DNA from: Roseomonas sp. E05
Lineage (GTDB): Bacteria; Pseudomonadota; Alphaproteobacteria; Acetobacterales; Acetobacteraceae
Length of the DNA stretch: 64,000 bases
Assembly: GCF_030063475.1 (NCBI RefSeq)
Contig: NZ_JASIRT010000002.1
Span: 124,001-188,000 of the forward strand
Direction of reading: 5' to 3'
Shown here piece by piece: positions 44,060 through 52,753 of the stretch. Made by a program: the position numbers and the translations under genes. The first letter of the stretch is position 1, and each line of letters opens with the position of its first letter. The notes under the pieces were generated by a model that was given only the letters and a program-made list of their open reading frames with translations, was not told the origin of the DNA and ran no database searches.

Positions 44060-45775
44060 ATGCTTTTCCGCGATCTTTTCGGCCGCCGGAACCGTGCCAT
44101 CCTGCATGCCGCGACCCGCTCCCTGGCGGTCATCGAATTCGCCCTTGATGGCACGATCCTTGATGCGAACGACAACTTCCTGCGGGCGATGGGCTACACT
44201 CTCCCGGAGATCCGCGGAAGGAAGCACGCGATCTTCGTCGATCCCGCCCAGGCTGCGAGCGCCGAGTATCGTGTCTTCTGGGAGGAGCTGCGACAGGGCC
44301 GGCACAAGGTCGCAGAGTTCCGCCGGCTGGCCAAGGGCGGGCGGGAGGTCTGGATCCAGGCTTCCTACACTCCCATCCTGGACCGCGGCGGCAAGCCCGT
44401 GGGGGTGGCAAAGTTCGCAATGGACGTGACGCAAGCCAAGCTGCAGGCAATTTCCGATCAGGCTCAGGTTGCCTCCATCTGCAAGTCGCAGGCGGTTATT
44501 CGCTACGCGATGGACGGCACCATCAAGGATGCCAACGAACTCTTCCTGAAGGCGGCGGGCTACTCGAACGAGGAGATCGTCGGCCAGAACCATCGCATGC
44601 TCGTGTTCCCCGAGCAGGCTGCCAGCCGCGAGTACTTCGAGTTCTGGGAGAGGCTTCGCCAGGGCGAGTACGTGGCTGGAGAATACAAGCGGCGTGGCAA
44701 GCACGACCGGGAGATCTGGATCATGGCGGCCTACACGCCCATCCTGGGCCTGGACGGGAAGCCTACCGAGGTCGTGGCCTTCGCCACCGACATCACGGAA
44801 AGCAAGCTCCGCAACGCCGACTTCCAGGGGCAGATCGAAGCCATCAACCGGTCGCAGGCGACCATTGAGTTTAAGCTGGATGGAACCATCCTGGCGGCCA
44901 ACGGCAACTTCCTCAGGGCAATGGGCTACGACCTCGCGGAAATCCGCGGCAAGCATCACAGCATCTTCGTCGAGCCGGACTATGTCGCCACGCCCGACTA
45001 CAAGGCCTTCTGGGCCAAGCTGCAGCGCGGCGAGTTCCACGCGGCCATCTACAAGCGCCTGGGCAAGGGCGGGCGGGTGGTCTGGATCTCCGCCAGCTAC
45101 AACCCGGTCCTCGACCTTGATGGCAAGCCCTGCAAGGTGGTGAAATTCGCCACCGACATAACGGTGCGCATGGAGGCCCGCAGCAGGGCCATCCGCTTCG
45201 CCGATGAGACCCTGAACAAGGTCCGCTCCGTCGCTGCCGCGGTCGAGGAAATGAGCGCCTCGGCCGCGCAGATCGCCGAGACCATGCAGCGGTCGCACAC
45301 CGTCGTCGATGAGATCACCCGGCAGGCCGGCGATGCCAATCTCGCGACGCAGCGCCTGCGCTCGGCGGCGAGTTCGATGGATCAGGTGGTGCAGCTGATC
45401 CGCTCCATCGCCTCCAACATCAGCCTGCTGTCGCTGAACGCGACGATCGAATCGGCGCGCGCCGGTGAAGCCGGCAAGGGCTTCGCCGTGGTGGCGAACG
45501 AGGTGAAGCAGCTGGCCAATCAGACCACCGCCGCGACCCAGCAGGTGGCGCAGGAAATCGAGGCCATGCAACTCGTCTCCAGCGAGGTCGCGAGCGCTCT
45601 TGGCGCGATCGGAACCTCCGTCGAATCCCTGCTCCAGTTCGTCAGTGCCGCCAGCGGTGCGGTGCAGGAGCAGAGCTCGGCGACGCTCGACATCTCGTCC
45701 AACATGCAGGCCGCTTCGACCGATGTCGCCGGAATCAGCCGCAGCCTGAGTGAGGGTTCCGAGCAGGTCGCCTGA
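44060..45775 (+). CDS. Soluble triple-PAS methyl-accepting chemotaxis protein
   Basis: A 571-residue receptor without transmembrane helices. Three PAS domains (about 20-127, 142-249, 264-370) are tandem copies with a 122-residue period; each has a [DN]GTI-x-DAN-type start, an FW-x-x-L-R-x-G segment and an AxYxPILD strand. A methyl-accepting signalling domain follows (about 385-571) with the conserved tip LSLNATIESARAGEAGKGF. Such AerC/Aer2-like proteins often bind heme or flavin in PAS and sense O2 or redox, but this is not provable here. The ATG at 44060 is preferred to a TTG at 44057. There is no C-terminal CheR-tether pentapeptide. Confidence 0.9.
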   Translation: MLFRDLFGRRNRAILHAATRSLAVIEFALDGTILDANDNFLRAMGYTLPEIRGRKHAIFVDPAQAASAEYRVFWEELRQGRHKVAEFRRLAKGGREVWIQASYTPILDRGGKPVGVAKFAMDVTQAKLQAISDQAQVASICKSQAVIRYAMDGTIKDANELFLKAAGYSNEEIVGQNHRMLVFPEQAASREYFEFWERLRQGEYVAGEYKRRGKHDREIWIMAAYTPILGLDGKPTEVVAFATDITESKLRNADFQGQIEAINRSQATIEFKLDGTILAANGNFLRAMGYDLAEIRGKHHSIFVEPDYVATPDYKAFWAKLQRGEFHAAIYKRLGKGGRVVWISASYNPVLDLDGKPCKVVKFATDITVRMEARSRAIRFADETLNKVRSVAAAVEEMSASAAQIAETMQRSHTVVDEITRQAGDANLATQRLRSAASSMDQVVQLIRSIASNISLLSLNATIESARAGEAGKGFAVVANEVKQLANQTTAATQQVAQEIEAMQLVSSEVASALGAIGTSVESLLQFVSAASGAVQEQSSATLDISSNMQAASTDVAGISRSLSEGSEQVA

Positions 45776-45801
45776 GGCTCCGGGGCAGCACCCGCGGAAA
45801 T

Positions 45802-45834
45802 GGTTGCCGGCGGGCCGCAAGGCCGCCGGCAACC
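45802..45834. terminator. GC-rich hairpin between convergent MCP and thiY genes
   Basis: Twelve-bp arms GGTTGCCGGCGG / CCGCCGGCAACC close on an inner GGCC-GCAA-GGCC tetraloop stem. No U-tract. It probably works as a bidirectional terminator. Confidence 0.5.
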
Positions 45835-45847
45835 GGGACCCCGGGCG

Positions 45848-46846
45848 TCAGGCCGGCGGCAGCTCCACCGCGTATTGCGCCAGCGGCGGCACGCTGCGGA
45901 TCATCTTCTTCTCTGCCAGAAAGCGGGCGAAGCGCTCGTAGCGGTTGCTGTCGAGCGCCGCGGGGCTGAGGGAGAAGCGGTTCAGCGTATCCTGGAAGGC
46001 GCGCCTGTTCAGCTCGTTGTCCAGCTCCTTGCGCGGACCCTCGATGAACATCTTCCAGCTTTCCTCGGGATTGTTGACGAGGAAGGTGGTGGCGCTCTCC
46101 ACCGCGTCCATGAAGCGGCGCAGCGTGGCATCCTTCGCGCGGTCGCGGTGGGCGACGTAGATCAGCTCGTCATAGATCGGGAAGCCGTGCTGCTCCGGGT
46201 AGAAGGCGCGGCCGGGGCGGCCTTCGAGTTCCATCTGGTGCAGCTCGAAGTTGCGGAAGCCGCCGAGGATGGCGTCCACCTGCCCGGACATCAGCGCCGA
46301 GGACAGGCCGAAGTTGACGTTCACCAGCGTCACGTCCTTCACCGACAGGCCGACCGTGCCGAGGATGGTGCCGACCGCTACCTCCTCGAAACCCGCCGTG
46401 CTGAAGCCGATCTTCTTGCCCTTCAGGTCCTCCAGCTTCTGGATCGGCCCGTTGCGCAGCACGGAGAGGGTGGAGAGCGGCGTCGCCACCAGCGTGCCGA
46501 CGCGGATCAGCGGCAGGCCCTGGTCCACGGCGAGGTACAGGCTCTTCTGGTAGTAGACGCCGAGATCCGCCTGCCTGGCCGCCACCAGGCGCGGCGGGTC
46601 GTTCGGGTCGGCGGGCGCGACGATACGGACGTCGAGCCCGGCGCGGGTGAAGTGCCCACCCTCGCGCGCGATGATGATGGGCGCGTGATCCGGGTTGACG
46701 AACCAGTCCAGCATCAGGGTCAGGGAGGTGGGCGTGCCGCCGGCAGGGGCGGCCGCATTCCCGGGCGTGGCGTTCTGGGCACGCGCGGCGGCGGGCAGGG
46801 CGAGCGCGGCCAAGGCCGGCAGCGCGCGGCGGGTGAGGCCGGTCAT
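45848..46846 (-). CDS. thiY: Thiamine-precursor ABC transporter, substrate-binding protein
   Basis: A 332-residue NMT1/THI5-like periplasmic protein. A twin-Arg-less signal peptide (about 1-23, LTRRALPALAALALPAAARA) precedes LTLMLDWFVNPDHAPIIIAREGG, the pyrimidine-binding start of ThiY. LKGKKIGFSTAGFEE and GQVDAILGGFRNFE follow. It binds formylaminopyrimidine/HMP-type thiamine precursors. Last gene of thiZXY, overlapping thiX by 4 bp and under the TPP riboswitch. Confidence 0.9.
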   Translation of the reverse strand: MTGLTRRALPALAALALPAAARAQNATPGNAAAPAGGTPTSLTLMLDWFVNPDHAPIIIAREGGHFTRAGLDVRIVAPADPNDPPRLVAARQADLGVYYQKSLYLAVDQGLPLIRVGTLVATPLSTLSVLRNGPIQKLEDLKGKKIGFSTAGFEEVAVGTILGTVGLSVKDVTLVNVNFGLSSALMSGQVDAILGGFRNFELHQMELEGRPGRAFYPEQHGFPIYDELIYVAHRDRAKDATLRRFMDAVESATTFLVNNPEESWKMFIEGPRKELDNELNRRAFQDTLNRFSLSPAALDSNRYERFARFLAEKKMIRSVPPLAQYAVELPPA

Positions 46847-47601
46847 GGGGTTCCTCCGTCGTGTTCGGAAAGGGCGTCGGGCTGCCAGGGCAGCAGTGCC
46901 CGCAGCAGCCGGTCGGTGGCGAACCACAGCGCCATGGCCATGCTGGCCAGGATGGCGAGGGCGGCGAACATCATGTCCGTCTGGCTGCGGCCATTGGCCT
47001 GCAGCATGACGTAGCCGAGGCCGGAGGAGGCGCCGACCCACTCGCCCACCACGGCGCCGATCGGCGCCACGGCGGCGGCCACGCGCAGCCCGGAGGCCAG
47101 CGCCGGCAGCGCCGCCGGCACCCGGATGCGCCAGAGCGCCGCGGTGCGGCTGGCGCCCATGGTGGCGGCGAGGTCGAGCCAGCCCGGCTCGGTGCGGCGC
47201 AGCCCGTCATAGAAGGCCGTCGCCACGGGGAAGAAGATGATGATGGTCGCCATGGCGATCTTGCTCGCCGTGCCGAAGCCCAGCCACAGCGTCAGCAGGG
47301 GCGCGATGGCGAAGACCGGGATGGCCTGGCTGGCGATCAGCAGCGGCAGCAGCCAGCGCCGCCCGCCGCGCCAGGCGGTGAGCAGCAGCGCGACGGCGAT
47401 GCCCAGCAGTGCCCCGATCACCAGCCCGAGCAGGATTTCCGTCGCCGTGGTGAGCGCATGGCCGGCCAGGATGTCCCAGCGCCCGGCCAGCACGGTGGCA
47501 ACGCGGGTGGGCGCCGGCAGCAGGAAGGGCGGCGTGCCGCTCCAGCGGACGAAGCCCTCCCAGACCAGCAGCAGGCCGAGCGCGGCGAGCAGCGGCCTCA
47601 T
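46843..47601 (-). CDS. thiX: Thiamine-precursor ABC transporter, permease
   Basis: A 252-residue BPD-type permease with six hydrophobic segments. The EAA loop is AATMGASRTAALWRIRVPAALP, and AIPVFAIAPLLTLWLGFG is characteristic of the taurine/nitrate/HMP subgroup. It overlaps thiZ (ATGA) and thiY (ATGA). The placement in a TPP-regulated operon fixes its role as ThiX. Confidence 0.9.
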   Translation of the reverse strand: MRPLLAALGLLLVWEGFVRWSGTPPFLLPAPTRVATVLAGRWDILAGHALTTATEILLGLVIGALLGIAVALLLTAWRGGRRWLLPLLIASQAIPVFAIAPLLTLWLGFGTASKIAMATIIIFFPVATAFYDGLRRTEPGWLDLAATMGASRTAALWRIRVPAALPALASGLRVAAAVAPIGAVVGEWVGASSGLGYVMLQANGRSQTDMMFAALAILASMAMALWFATDRLLRALLPWQPDALSEHDGGTP

Positions 47602-48329
47602 GCGGCCTCCGCCAGCCGTTCGAGCAGATCCGCCTGCGCCGCCAGCACGGCAGGGTCATGCGCGGCGCGGAGGGGGGGAGAGGAGGGCATCGGCAGGTCC
47701 TCCGGCACGGCGCCCCGCGGCCCCGGCCGCAGCACCAGGATGCGATGGGCCAGCCGCAGCGCCTCCAGCGGGTCATGCGTCACCAGCAGCACGGTGCGGC
47801 CATGCAGCAGCCCGGCGGCGAGGGATTGCAGGCGATGACGGGTGGGGGCGTCCACGGCCGAGAAGGGCTCATCCATCAGGACGAAGGGCCGGTCCTCCAT
47901 CAGCGTCCGGGCCAGGGCGGCGCGCTGCCGCATCCCGCCGGACAGTTCCGCCGGACGGGCACCCTCGCGCCCCTCCAGCCCGACGGCGGCGATCAGCGAC
48001 CGCGCGCGGGCGAGGTCCGGCCGCTCGCGGCGCAGCCGGGCGCCGAGGCAGACGTTGTCGAGCAGGGCAAGCCAGGGCAGCAGCAGGTCCTGCTGGCCCA
48101 TCCAGGCGATGCGGCCGGCCAGCGGGGCGCCGTCGCCGGGCGCGATGCGTGCCCCGGCGGGAAGCGGCAGCAGCCCGGCCAGAAGCCGCAGCAGGGTGGA
48201 CTTGCCGACGCCGGAAGGGCCGAGCAGCGCCGTCACCTGCCCGCCGGCGAAGTCGAGCGCGGCGGCGCTGAGCACCGCGCGTCCGCCAAGGCGGATTTCG
48301 GGAAGCGACACGCCCAGGCCAGGCGCCAT
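47598..48329 (-). CDS. thiZ: Thiamine-precursor ABC transporter, ATPase
   Basis: A 243-residue ABC ATPase. Walker A is GPSGVGKST, Q-loop WMGQQDLLLPW, signature LSGGMRQRAALARTL, Walker B FVLMDEPFSAVD, and switch VTHD. It powers ThiX. It starts at an ATG (48329) placed 5 nt after a GGAGG ribosome site that directly follows the TPP riboswitch. Confidence 0.92.
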   Translation of the reverse strand: MAPGLGVSLPEIRLGGRAVLSAAALDFAGGQVTALLGPSGVGKSTLLRLLAGLLPLPAGARIAPGDGAPLAGRIAWMGQQDLLLPWLALLDNVCLGARLRRERPDLARARSLIAAVGLEGREGARPAELSGGMRQRAALARTLMEDRPFVLMDEPFSAVDAPTRHRLQSLAAGLLHGRTVLLVTHDPLEALRLAHRILVLRPGPRGAVPEDLPMPSSPPLRAAHDPAVLAAQADLLERLAEAA

Positions 48330-48340
48330 GCGGACCTCCG

Positions 48341-48428
48341 ATCCCTTCGCCGGCATGACCCGGATCAGGTTCAAGGGGTCGCGGGGCCCATCCCCGCCTC
48401 TCAGCCCGCAGAATCGGGCTCCCCCCGG
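48341..48428 (-). promoter_or_regulatory. TPP riboswitch (THI element) upstream of thiZXY
   Basis: The minus strand carries the two diagnostic conserved pieces: CTGAGAGG (48397-48404) with the flanking GGGGAGCC stem, and ACCCCTTGAACCTGATC...GTCATGCCGGCGAAGGGA (to 48341). The ribosome site CGGAGG (48335-48340) follows immediately. This suggests TPP binding represses translation by hiding it. Confidence 0.95.
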
Positions 48429-48525
48429 ACAATGCGGAGCATTAAGGGCGTGTGGCGATTTTGCGCAAGCGCCCGCGCGCAGCCGCGCCTTGCCGAGTTC
48501 GCGACCCGCACCCATTCTGCGGGAA

Positions 48526-49662
48526 ATGAGCGCCGCGCCTCTGCTGATCGGGTCCGAGATCTACCGGAACTCCACCTATGGGCCGAAACACCCCCTGGCG
48601 ATCCCGCGCGTCTCCACCGCGCTCGACCTGATCCGGGCGCTCGGCTGGCTGGACCCGGCGCGCTACCTCGACAGCCCGCGCGCGACCCCGGAGCAGCTCG
48701 CCCGCTTCCATCACCCGGACTACGTCGCCGCGCTGCAGGCCGCCGAGATGGCGCAGAGCCTGCCGCCCGAGCAGCGCGAGCGCTTCCACATCGGTGCGCG
48801 GGGCAATCCGATCTACCGCGAGGTGTTCCGCCGCCCCGCCACCAGCGCCGGCGGGGTGATGCTGGCGGCGCGGATCACGGCCGAGCGGGGCGGCATCGTG
48901 CATGTGCCGGGCGGCGGCACCCATCACGGCCGGCCGGACCGCGCCAGCGGCTTCTGCTACCTGAACGACGCGGTGCTCGGCCTGCTGCAGTGGCTGGACC
49001 TGGGCCTGACCAACATCCTCTATCTCGACATCGACGCGCATCATGGCGACGGCGTGCAGGACGCCTTCCACGACGACCCGCGCGTCTTCACCCTCTCGAT
49101 CCACGAGGCCGGGCGCTGGCCTTTCACGGGGGCGCTGGAGGACCGGGCCGGCGGCCATGCCCGCAACATCCCGGTGCCGCCGGGGCTGAACGATAACGAG
49201 TTCGCCTATCTCTGGCGCCAGGCGGTGCTGCCGGTGGCGCGTCACCTGCGCCCGCAGGCCATCATGCTGCAATGTGGCGCCGATGCGCTGGAGGAGGACC
49301 CGCTGGCCCGTCTCTCGCTCTCCAACAACGCCCACTGTGAGGCGGTGCGCACGGTGATGGGCCAGGCGCCGCGGCTGATCGTGCTGGGTGGCGGCGGCTA
49401 TAATCCCTGGTCCGTCGGGCGCTGCTGGGCCGGCCTCTGGGGCGTGCTGAACGGCCATGCTCTGCCGGAGCGGTTGCCCGCCGCCGCCGAGGCTGTGCTG
49501 CGGGCGCTCACCTTCCATCGCGCCGCCGGGCGCAGTCCGCCGGAGCACTGGTTCACCACCCTGCGCGACGCGCCGCGCCCGGGGTCGGTGCGCGGGGAGA
49601 TCCGGCATCTCGCGGCCGCCACGCTGGAGGGACTGCCGGAACCCTTCCTGGGCGTGGCATAA
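48526..49662 (+). CDS. Histone deacetylase-superfamily amidohydrolase (AcuC-like)
   Basis: A 378-residue class I HDAC-like zinc hydrolase. The active-site pair is in GGGTHHGRPDRASGFCYLND; zinc ligands lie in LDIDAHHGDGVQDAF, and the C-terminal LGGGGYNP closes the pocket. It resembles acetoin utilisation protein AcuC (lysine deacetylation of acetyl-CoA synthetase) or an acetylpolyamine amidohydrolase. The start at 48526 gives the family N-terminus IGSEIYRNSTYGPKHPL. It is 8 bp from the DUF192 gene, so probably cotranscribed with it. Confidence 0.85.
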   Translation: MSAAPLLIGSEIYRNSTYGPKHPLAIPRVSTALDLIRALGWLDPARYLDSPRATPEQLARFHHPDYVAALQAAEMAQSLPPEQRERFHIGARGNPIYREVFRRPATSAGGVMLAARITAERGGIVHVPGGGTHHGRPDRASGFCYLNDAVLGLLQWLDLGLTNILYLDIDAHHGDGVQDAFHDDPRVFTLSIHEAGRWPFTGALEDRAGGHARNIPVPPGLNDNEFAYLWRQAVLPVARHLRPQAIMLQCGADALEEDPLARLSLSNNAHCEAVRTVMGQAPRLIVLGGGGYNPWSVGRCWAGLWGVLNGHALPERLPAAAEAVLRALTFHRAAGRSPPEHWFTTLRDAPRPGSVRGEIRHLAAATLEGLPEPFLGVA

Positions 49663-49670
49663 GACATGCC

Positions 49671-50150
49671 ATGCACCGCCGATCCCTGCTGGCCCTGCTG
49701 GGCCTCGCCGCCATGATCCGCCCCGCCACCGCCCAGGACAAGCCGCAGCCACGCCTGCCGACCGAGCCGCTGACCATCGTCACGCGCGACGGCAAGCGGC
49801 ACGACTTCACCGTCGAGATGGCGCTGACACCCGGGCAGCAGCAGGTCGGGCTGATGTTCCGCCCCGTGGTGAAGCCGGATGAGGGCATGCTCTTCGACTG
49901 GGGCAGCCCGCGCGAGAGCGACATGTGGATGAAGAACACCCTCGCCTCGCTGGACATGGTGTTCATCAGCGCCGACGGGCGCATCCACCGCATCGCCGAG
50001 CGCACGGTGCCGCAGAGCCTGGCGACGGTCGAGAGCCACGGCCCGGTGCGGGCGACGCTGGAACTGGCGGCGGGAACGGCGGAGCGGCTGAACCTGCGGG
50101 TGGGCGATCAGGTCATCCAGCGGATCTTCGGCAACGCGAAGGGAGGCTGA
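49671..50150 (+). CDS. DUF192 exported protein
   Basis: A 159-residue protein with a signal peptide (HRRSLLALLGLAAMIRPATA, about 1-21) and a DUF192 beta-fold: VEMALTPGQQQVGLMFR, MLFDWG, MWMKNTLASLDMVFIS and ELAAGTAERLNLRVGDQV. Found in many bacteria and archaea; function unknown. It follows the deacetylase gene closely. Confidence 0.85.
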   Translation: MHRRSLLALLGLAAMIRPATAQDKPQPRLPTEPLTIVTRDGKRHDFTVEMALTPGQQQVGLMFRPVVKPDEGMLFDWGSPRESDMWMKNTLASLDMVFISADGRIHRIAERTVPQSLATVESHGPVRATLELAAGTAERLNLRVGDQVIQRIFGNAKGG

Positions 50151-50195
50151 AGGCGGCGCCGCAGGGAACGCAGGACGAACGCCGGAGATGGCGAC

Positions 50196-50230
50196 TTATC
50201 CCCAGATTCAGGGAGCAAGTCTGTGGATAT
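50196..50230. promoter_or_regulatory. Pair of facing near-consensus DnaA boxes
   Basis: TTATCCCCA (50196-50204) and TGTGGATAT (50222-50230) each differ by one base from the DnaA box TTATCCACA or its complement. They face each other 17 bp apart in the intergenic gap between DUF192 and an MBL hydrolase. Origin or DnaA-titration role is speculative. Confidence 0.3.
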
Positions 50231-50303
50231 GCGCGTGGACGGCCTGCACTTCCCCTTGAGTTGAAAGGCTTCTGAAGCCGCCCGCCCGCTCACGGCCACT
50301 GCC

Positions 50304-51314
50304 TCAGGCGCCGAGCGGCACCAGCACCGTCTCGCCACAACCGGGGACGCGGAACCGCTCTTCCGCCAGGCCGGCGGCCTCCCGCGCCGCACGCAGCGCG
50401 GTCTCGGGCGCGTCGATCCCCTCCTGGGTCAGCTTGAAGGTGCCGAAATGCATGGCGAGGGCCTGGCGGGCGCGCAGGTCGAGGAAGGCGCGCACGGCCT
50501 CCTCCGGGTTCACATGCACCACCTGCATGAACCAGCGCGGCTCATAGGCGCCGATCGGGATCAGGGCGAGGTCGAAGGGACCGCAGCGGGCGCCGATCTC
50601 CCAGAAATGCTCGCCCCAGGCGGAGTCGCCGGTGAAGCAGAGGCGCCCGCCCTGCGGCCCGGCGATGGCAAAGCCGCCCCAGAGGCTCTGCGCCCGGTCA
50701 TGCAGCCCGCGGGCGGAGAAGTGCCGCGCCGGGAGGAAGCGGGCGGTGCCGCCCTGCGGGAGGGGCGCCTCCTGCCACCAGTCCAGCTCCGCCACCTCCT
50801 TCATGCCGTGCTTCGCCAGCAGCGAGGCGTTGCCCAGGCCGGTCAGGATGCGCGGGCGGAAGCGGCGGTGCAGCCGCTTCAGGGTGGGGATGTCGCAATG
50901 GTCGTAGTGGTTGTGGCTGAGCAGCACGGTGTCGATCGGCGGCAGCGCGTCGAAATCGAGTCCCGGAGGCCGGACCCGCTTCGGCCCGGCGAAGCGGAAG
51001 GGGCTGCAACGCTCGCTCCAGATCGGGTCGGTCAGCAGGGTGGGGCCGCCATGGAAGCGGATCAGGAAGCTGGCATGGCCGATGAAGGTCACCGCCGCAT
51101 GGCCGGGCGGCGGCGGCGCAGGCGGCGGAAAGGGCGGATTGGCCACCCGCTCCGGCCAGGGCTGGCCCTTGCCCTCGCGCATCATCCGCCAAAGCGCTTG
51201 GAAGGGCTGGCCGGGAATGGAGCCATCAGGATTGAGGAAGGTCCGCCCCCGCCGCTGCGCGCCCTTCGGCGCGGTCAGGGCGGGCTGGCGCGGCTGCGGG
51301 GCGTGGTCATTCAT
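50304..51314 (-). CDS. MBL-fold hydrolase (NAPE-PLD / UlaG-like)
   Basis: A 336-residue metallo-beta-lactamase-fold enzyme. Metal-site motifs are FIGHASFLIRF, LLSHNHYDHCD (HxHxDH variant HNHYDH), ARHFSAR and FTGDSAWG. FLNPDGSIPGQPFQALWRMM near the N-terminus and WFMQVVHVNPEEAV place it near bacterial NAPE-phospholipase-D-like proteins. The substrate is unproven. Start overlaps the DUF815 stop by 4 bp. Confidence 0.85.
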   Translation of the reverse strand: MNDHAPQPRQPALTAPKGAQRRGRTFLNPDGSIPGQPFQALWRMMREGKGQPWPERVANPPFPPPAPPPPGHAAVTFIGHASFLIRFHGGPTLLTDPIWSERCSPFRFAGPKRVRPPGLDFDALPPIDTVLLSHNHYDHCDIPTLKRLHRRFRPRILTGLGNASLLAKHGMKEVAELDWWQEAPLPQGGTARFLPARHFSARGLHDRAQSLWGGFAIAGPQGGRLCFTGDSAWGEHFWEIGARCGPFDLALIPIGAYEPRWFMQVVHVNPEEAVRAFLDLRARQALAMHFGTFKLTQEGIDAPETALRAAREAAGLAEERFRVPGCGETVLVPLGA

Positions 51315-52186
51315 CCCGGAAGGGCTACGCCGAGCCGCCCCGCCAGGTCCAGGATGAACTGCCAGGCGACGCGCCCCGAGCGGCCTCCGCGCGTGACGGA
51401 CCATTCCGTCGCCGCCTTGTGCAGCTCCTCCGGGCCGATCGGCAGCTGCAGCGCCGCCGCATAGCCTTCCACCATGGCGAAGAAGGTGGGCTGGTCGGCG
51501 TTGTGGAAGCCGATCCAGAGGCCGAAGCGGTCGCTGAGGGAAACCTTCTCCTCCACCGCCTCGCCGGGGTTGATGGCGGTGCTGCGCTCGTTCTCGATCA
51601 TGTCGCGCGGCATCAGGTGGCGGCGGTTGCTGGTGGCGTAGAACAGGACATTGGCCGGCCGCCCCTCGATGCCGCCGTCCAGCACCGACTTCAGCGCCTT
51701 GTAGTCCTGGTCCTCGCGCTCGAAGGAGAGGTCGTCGCAGAAGACCAGGCAGCGGCGCGGCGCCTCGCGCAGGATGTTCAGCAACTCCGGCAGGGTGCGG
51801 ATGTCCTCGCGCTGGATCTCGATCAGCGCCAGGCTGCCCGGCCGCTGGGCATTGGCGGCGGCATGCGCGGCCTTGACCAGGGAAGACTTGCCCATGCCGC
51901 GCGCGCCCCAGAGCATGGCGTTGTTGGCCGGCAGGCCGCGGGCGAAGCGCAGCGTATTCTCCAGCAGCAGGGCTTTCTGCCGCTCCACCCCCTGCAACAG
52001 CCCGATCTCGACCGCTGCCACCCGCGGCACCGGCACCAGCCGCGCCGGCACGCCATGCTCGCCGGGATGCCAGACAAAGGCGTCCGCCCCCTCCAGGCTG
52101 GGATGGGCGGGGGGCGGAGGGGCAAGGCGTTCCAGGGCCTCGGCGATGCGTTCCAGGGTCGGCAGGAGCGGGTGGATCTCGGTCAC
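51311..52186 (-). CDS. DUF815-family AAA-like ATPase
   Basis: A 291-residue P-loop protein of the DUF815 family. Walker A is GARGMGKSSLVKA; FCDDLSFE carries the Walker B acids; LYATSNRRHLMPRDMIEN is a sensor 1-like signature; SLSDRFGLWIGFHN follows. The role is unknown. The start is taken as a GTG at 52186 because no suitable ATG exists and family members begin near this point; its ribosome site is weak. It is coupled to the MBL hydrolase. Confidence 0.85.
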   Translation of the reverse strand: MTEIHPLLPTLERIAEALERLAPPPPAHPSLEGADAFVWHPGEHGVPARLVPVPRVAAVEIGLLQGVERQKALLLENTLRFARGLPANNAMLWGARGMGKSSLVKAAHAAANAQRPGSLALIEIQREDIRTLPELLNILREAPRRCLVFCDDLSFEREDQDYKALKSVLDGGIEGRPANVLFYATSNRRHLMPRDMIENERSTAINPGEAVEEKVSLSDRFGLWIGFHNADQPTFFAMVEGYAAALQLPIGPEELHKAATEWSVTRGGRSGRVAWQFILDLAGRLGVALPG

Positions 52187-52309
52187 GGGCAAGGCGGGGA
52201 CGCTCCAGGAGGGCCGCCGGGGGTTCACCCCCGTGCAGGGCCAGGTGTTGACGGCAAGGGCCGGGAGGCTAGTTTCGCCCGCCACACCCGGCAAGACGGA
52301 AGCACCGCC

Positions 52310-52657
52310 ATGTTCATCTCGACCGCCTATGCCCAGGACGCCGCAGCCGCCGCCGGCGGTGCCGGCGCCATCGTTATGCAGCTCGCGCCGCTGGCCCTGA
52401 TCTTCGTCGTCTTCTACTTCCTGCTGATCCGCCCGCAGCAGAAGCGTGCGAAGGAGCACCGCCAGATGCTGAGCGCGCTGAAGCGCAACGACCGCATCAT
52501 CACCGCGGGCGGCATCCTCGGCACCGTCACCAAGGTGAAGGAGGGCTCCGAGGAGGTCGAGGTCGAGATCGCGCCGAATGTCCGCGTCATGGTGGCACGC
52601 AGCACGATCAGCACGCTGGTGCGCCCGGTGGCCGCGAACGACAGCAAGCCGGCCTGA
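52310..52657 (+). CDS. yajC: Sec translocon accessory subunit YajC
   Basis: A 115-residue inner-membrane protein. A single transmembrane helix (about 22-40; QLAPLALIFVVFYFLLIRPQQKR) is followed by a basic/hydrophilic cytosolic domain with NDRIITAGGILGTVTKV. It associates with SecDF-YidC. secD and secF do not follow: sodB is next, on the opposite strand. It is divergent from DUF815. Confidence 0.92.
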   Translation: MFISTAYAQDAAAAAGGAGAIVMQLAPLALIFVVFYFLLIRPQQKRAKEHRQMLSALKRNDRIITAGGILGTVTKVKEGSEEVEVEIAPNVRVMVARSTISTLVRPVAANDSKPA

Positions 52658-52703
52658 ATGCCGCCGCCCCCGTGCGGGCGTCAAAACCTGCGGGCATGAA
52701 AAA

Positions 52704-52731
52704 GGGCGCCGGGGCTGATGCCCCGGCGCCC
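52704..52731 (-). terminator. Terminator of sodB (possibly shared with yajC)
   Basis: Perfect 12-bp arms GGGCGCCGGGGC / GCCCCGGCGCCC with a TGAT loop. On the minus strand it is followed by TTTTT, so it is a good sodB terminator; on the plus strand it is followed only by TT. Confidence 0.8.
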
Positions 52732-52753
52732 TTCGCGCGTCCAGAGGGGCGAA

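Noticed and set aside
43036-44175. An endolysin start at 44175
   Set aside because: This would place its first 107 residues across the AT-rich promoter region and into the chemoreceptor gene; the family N-terminus begins at 43854.
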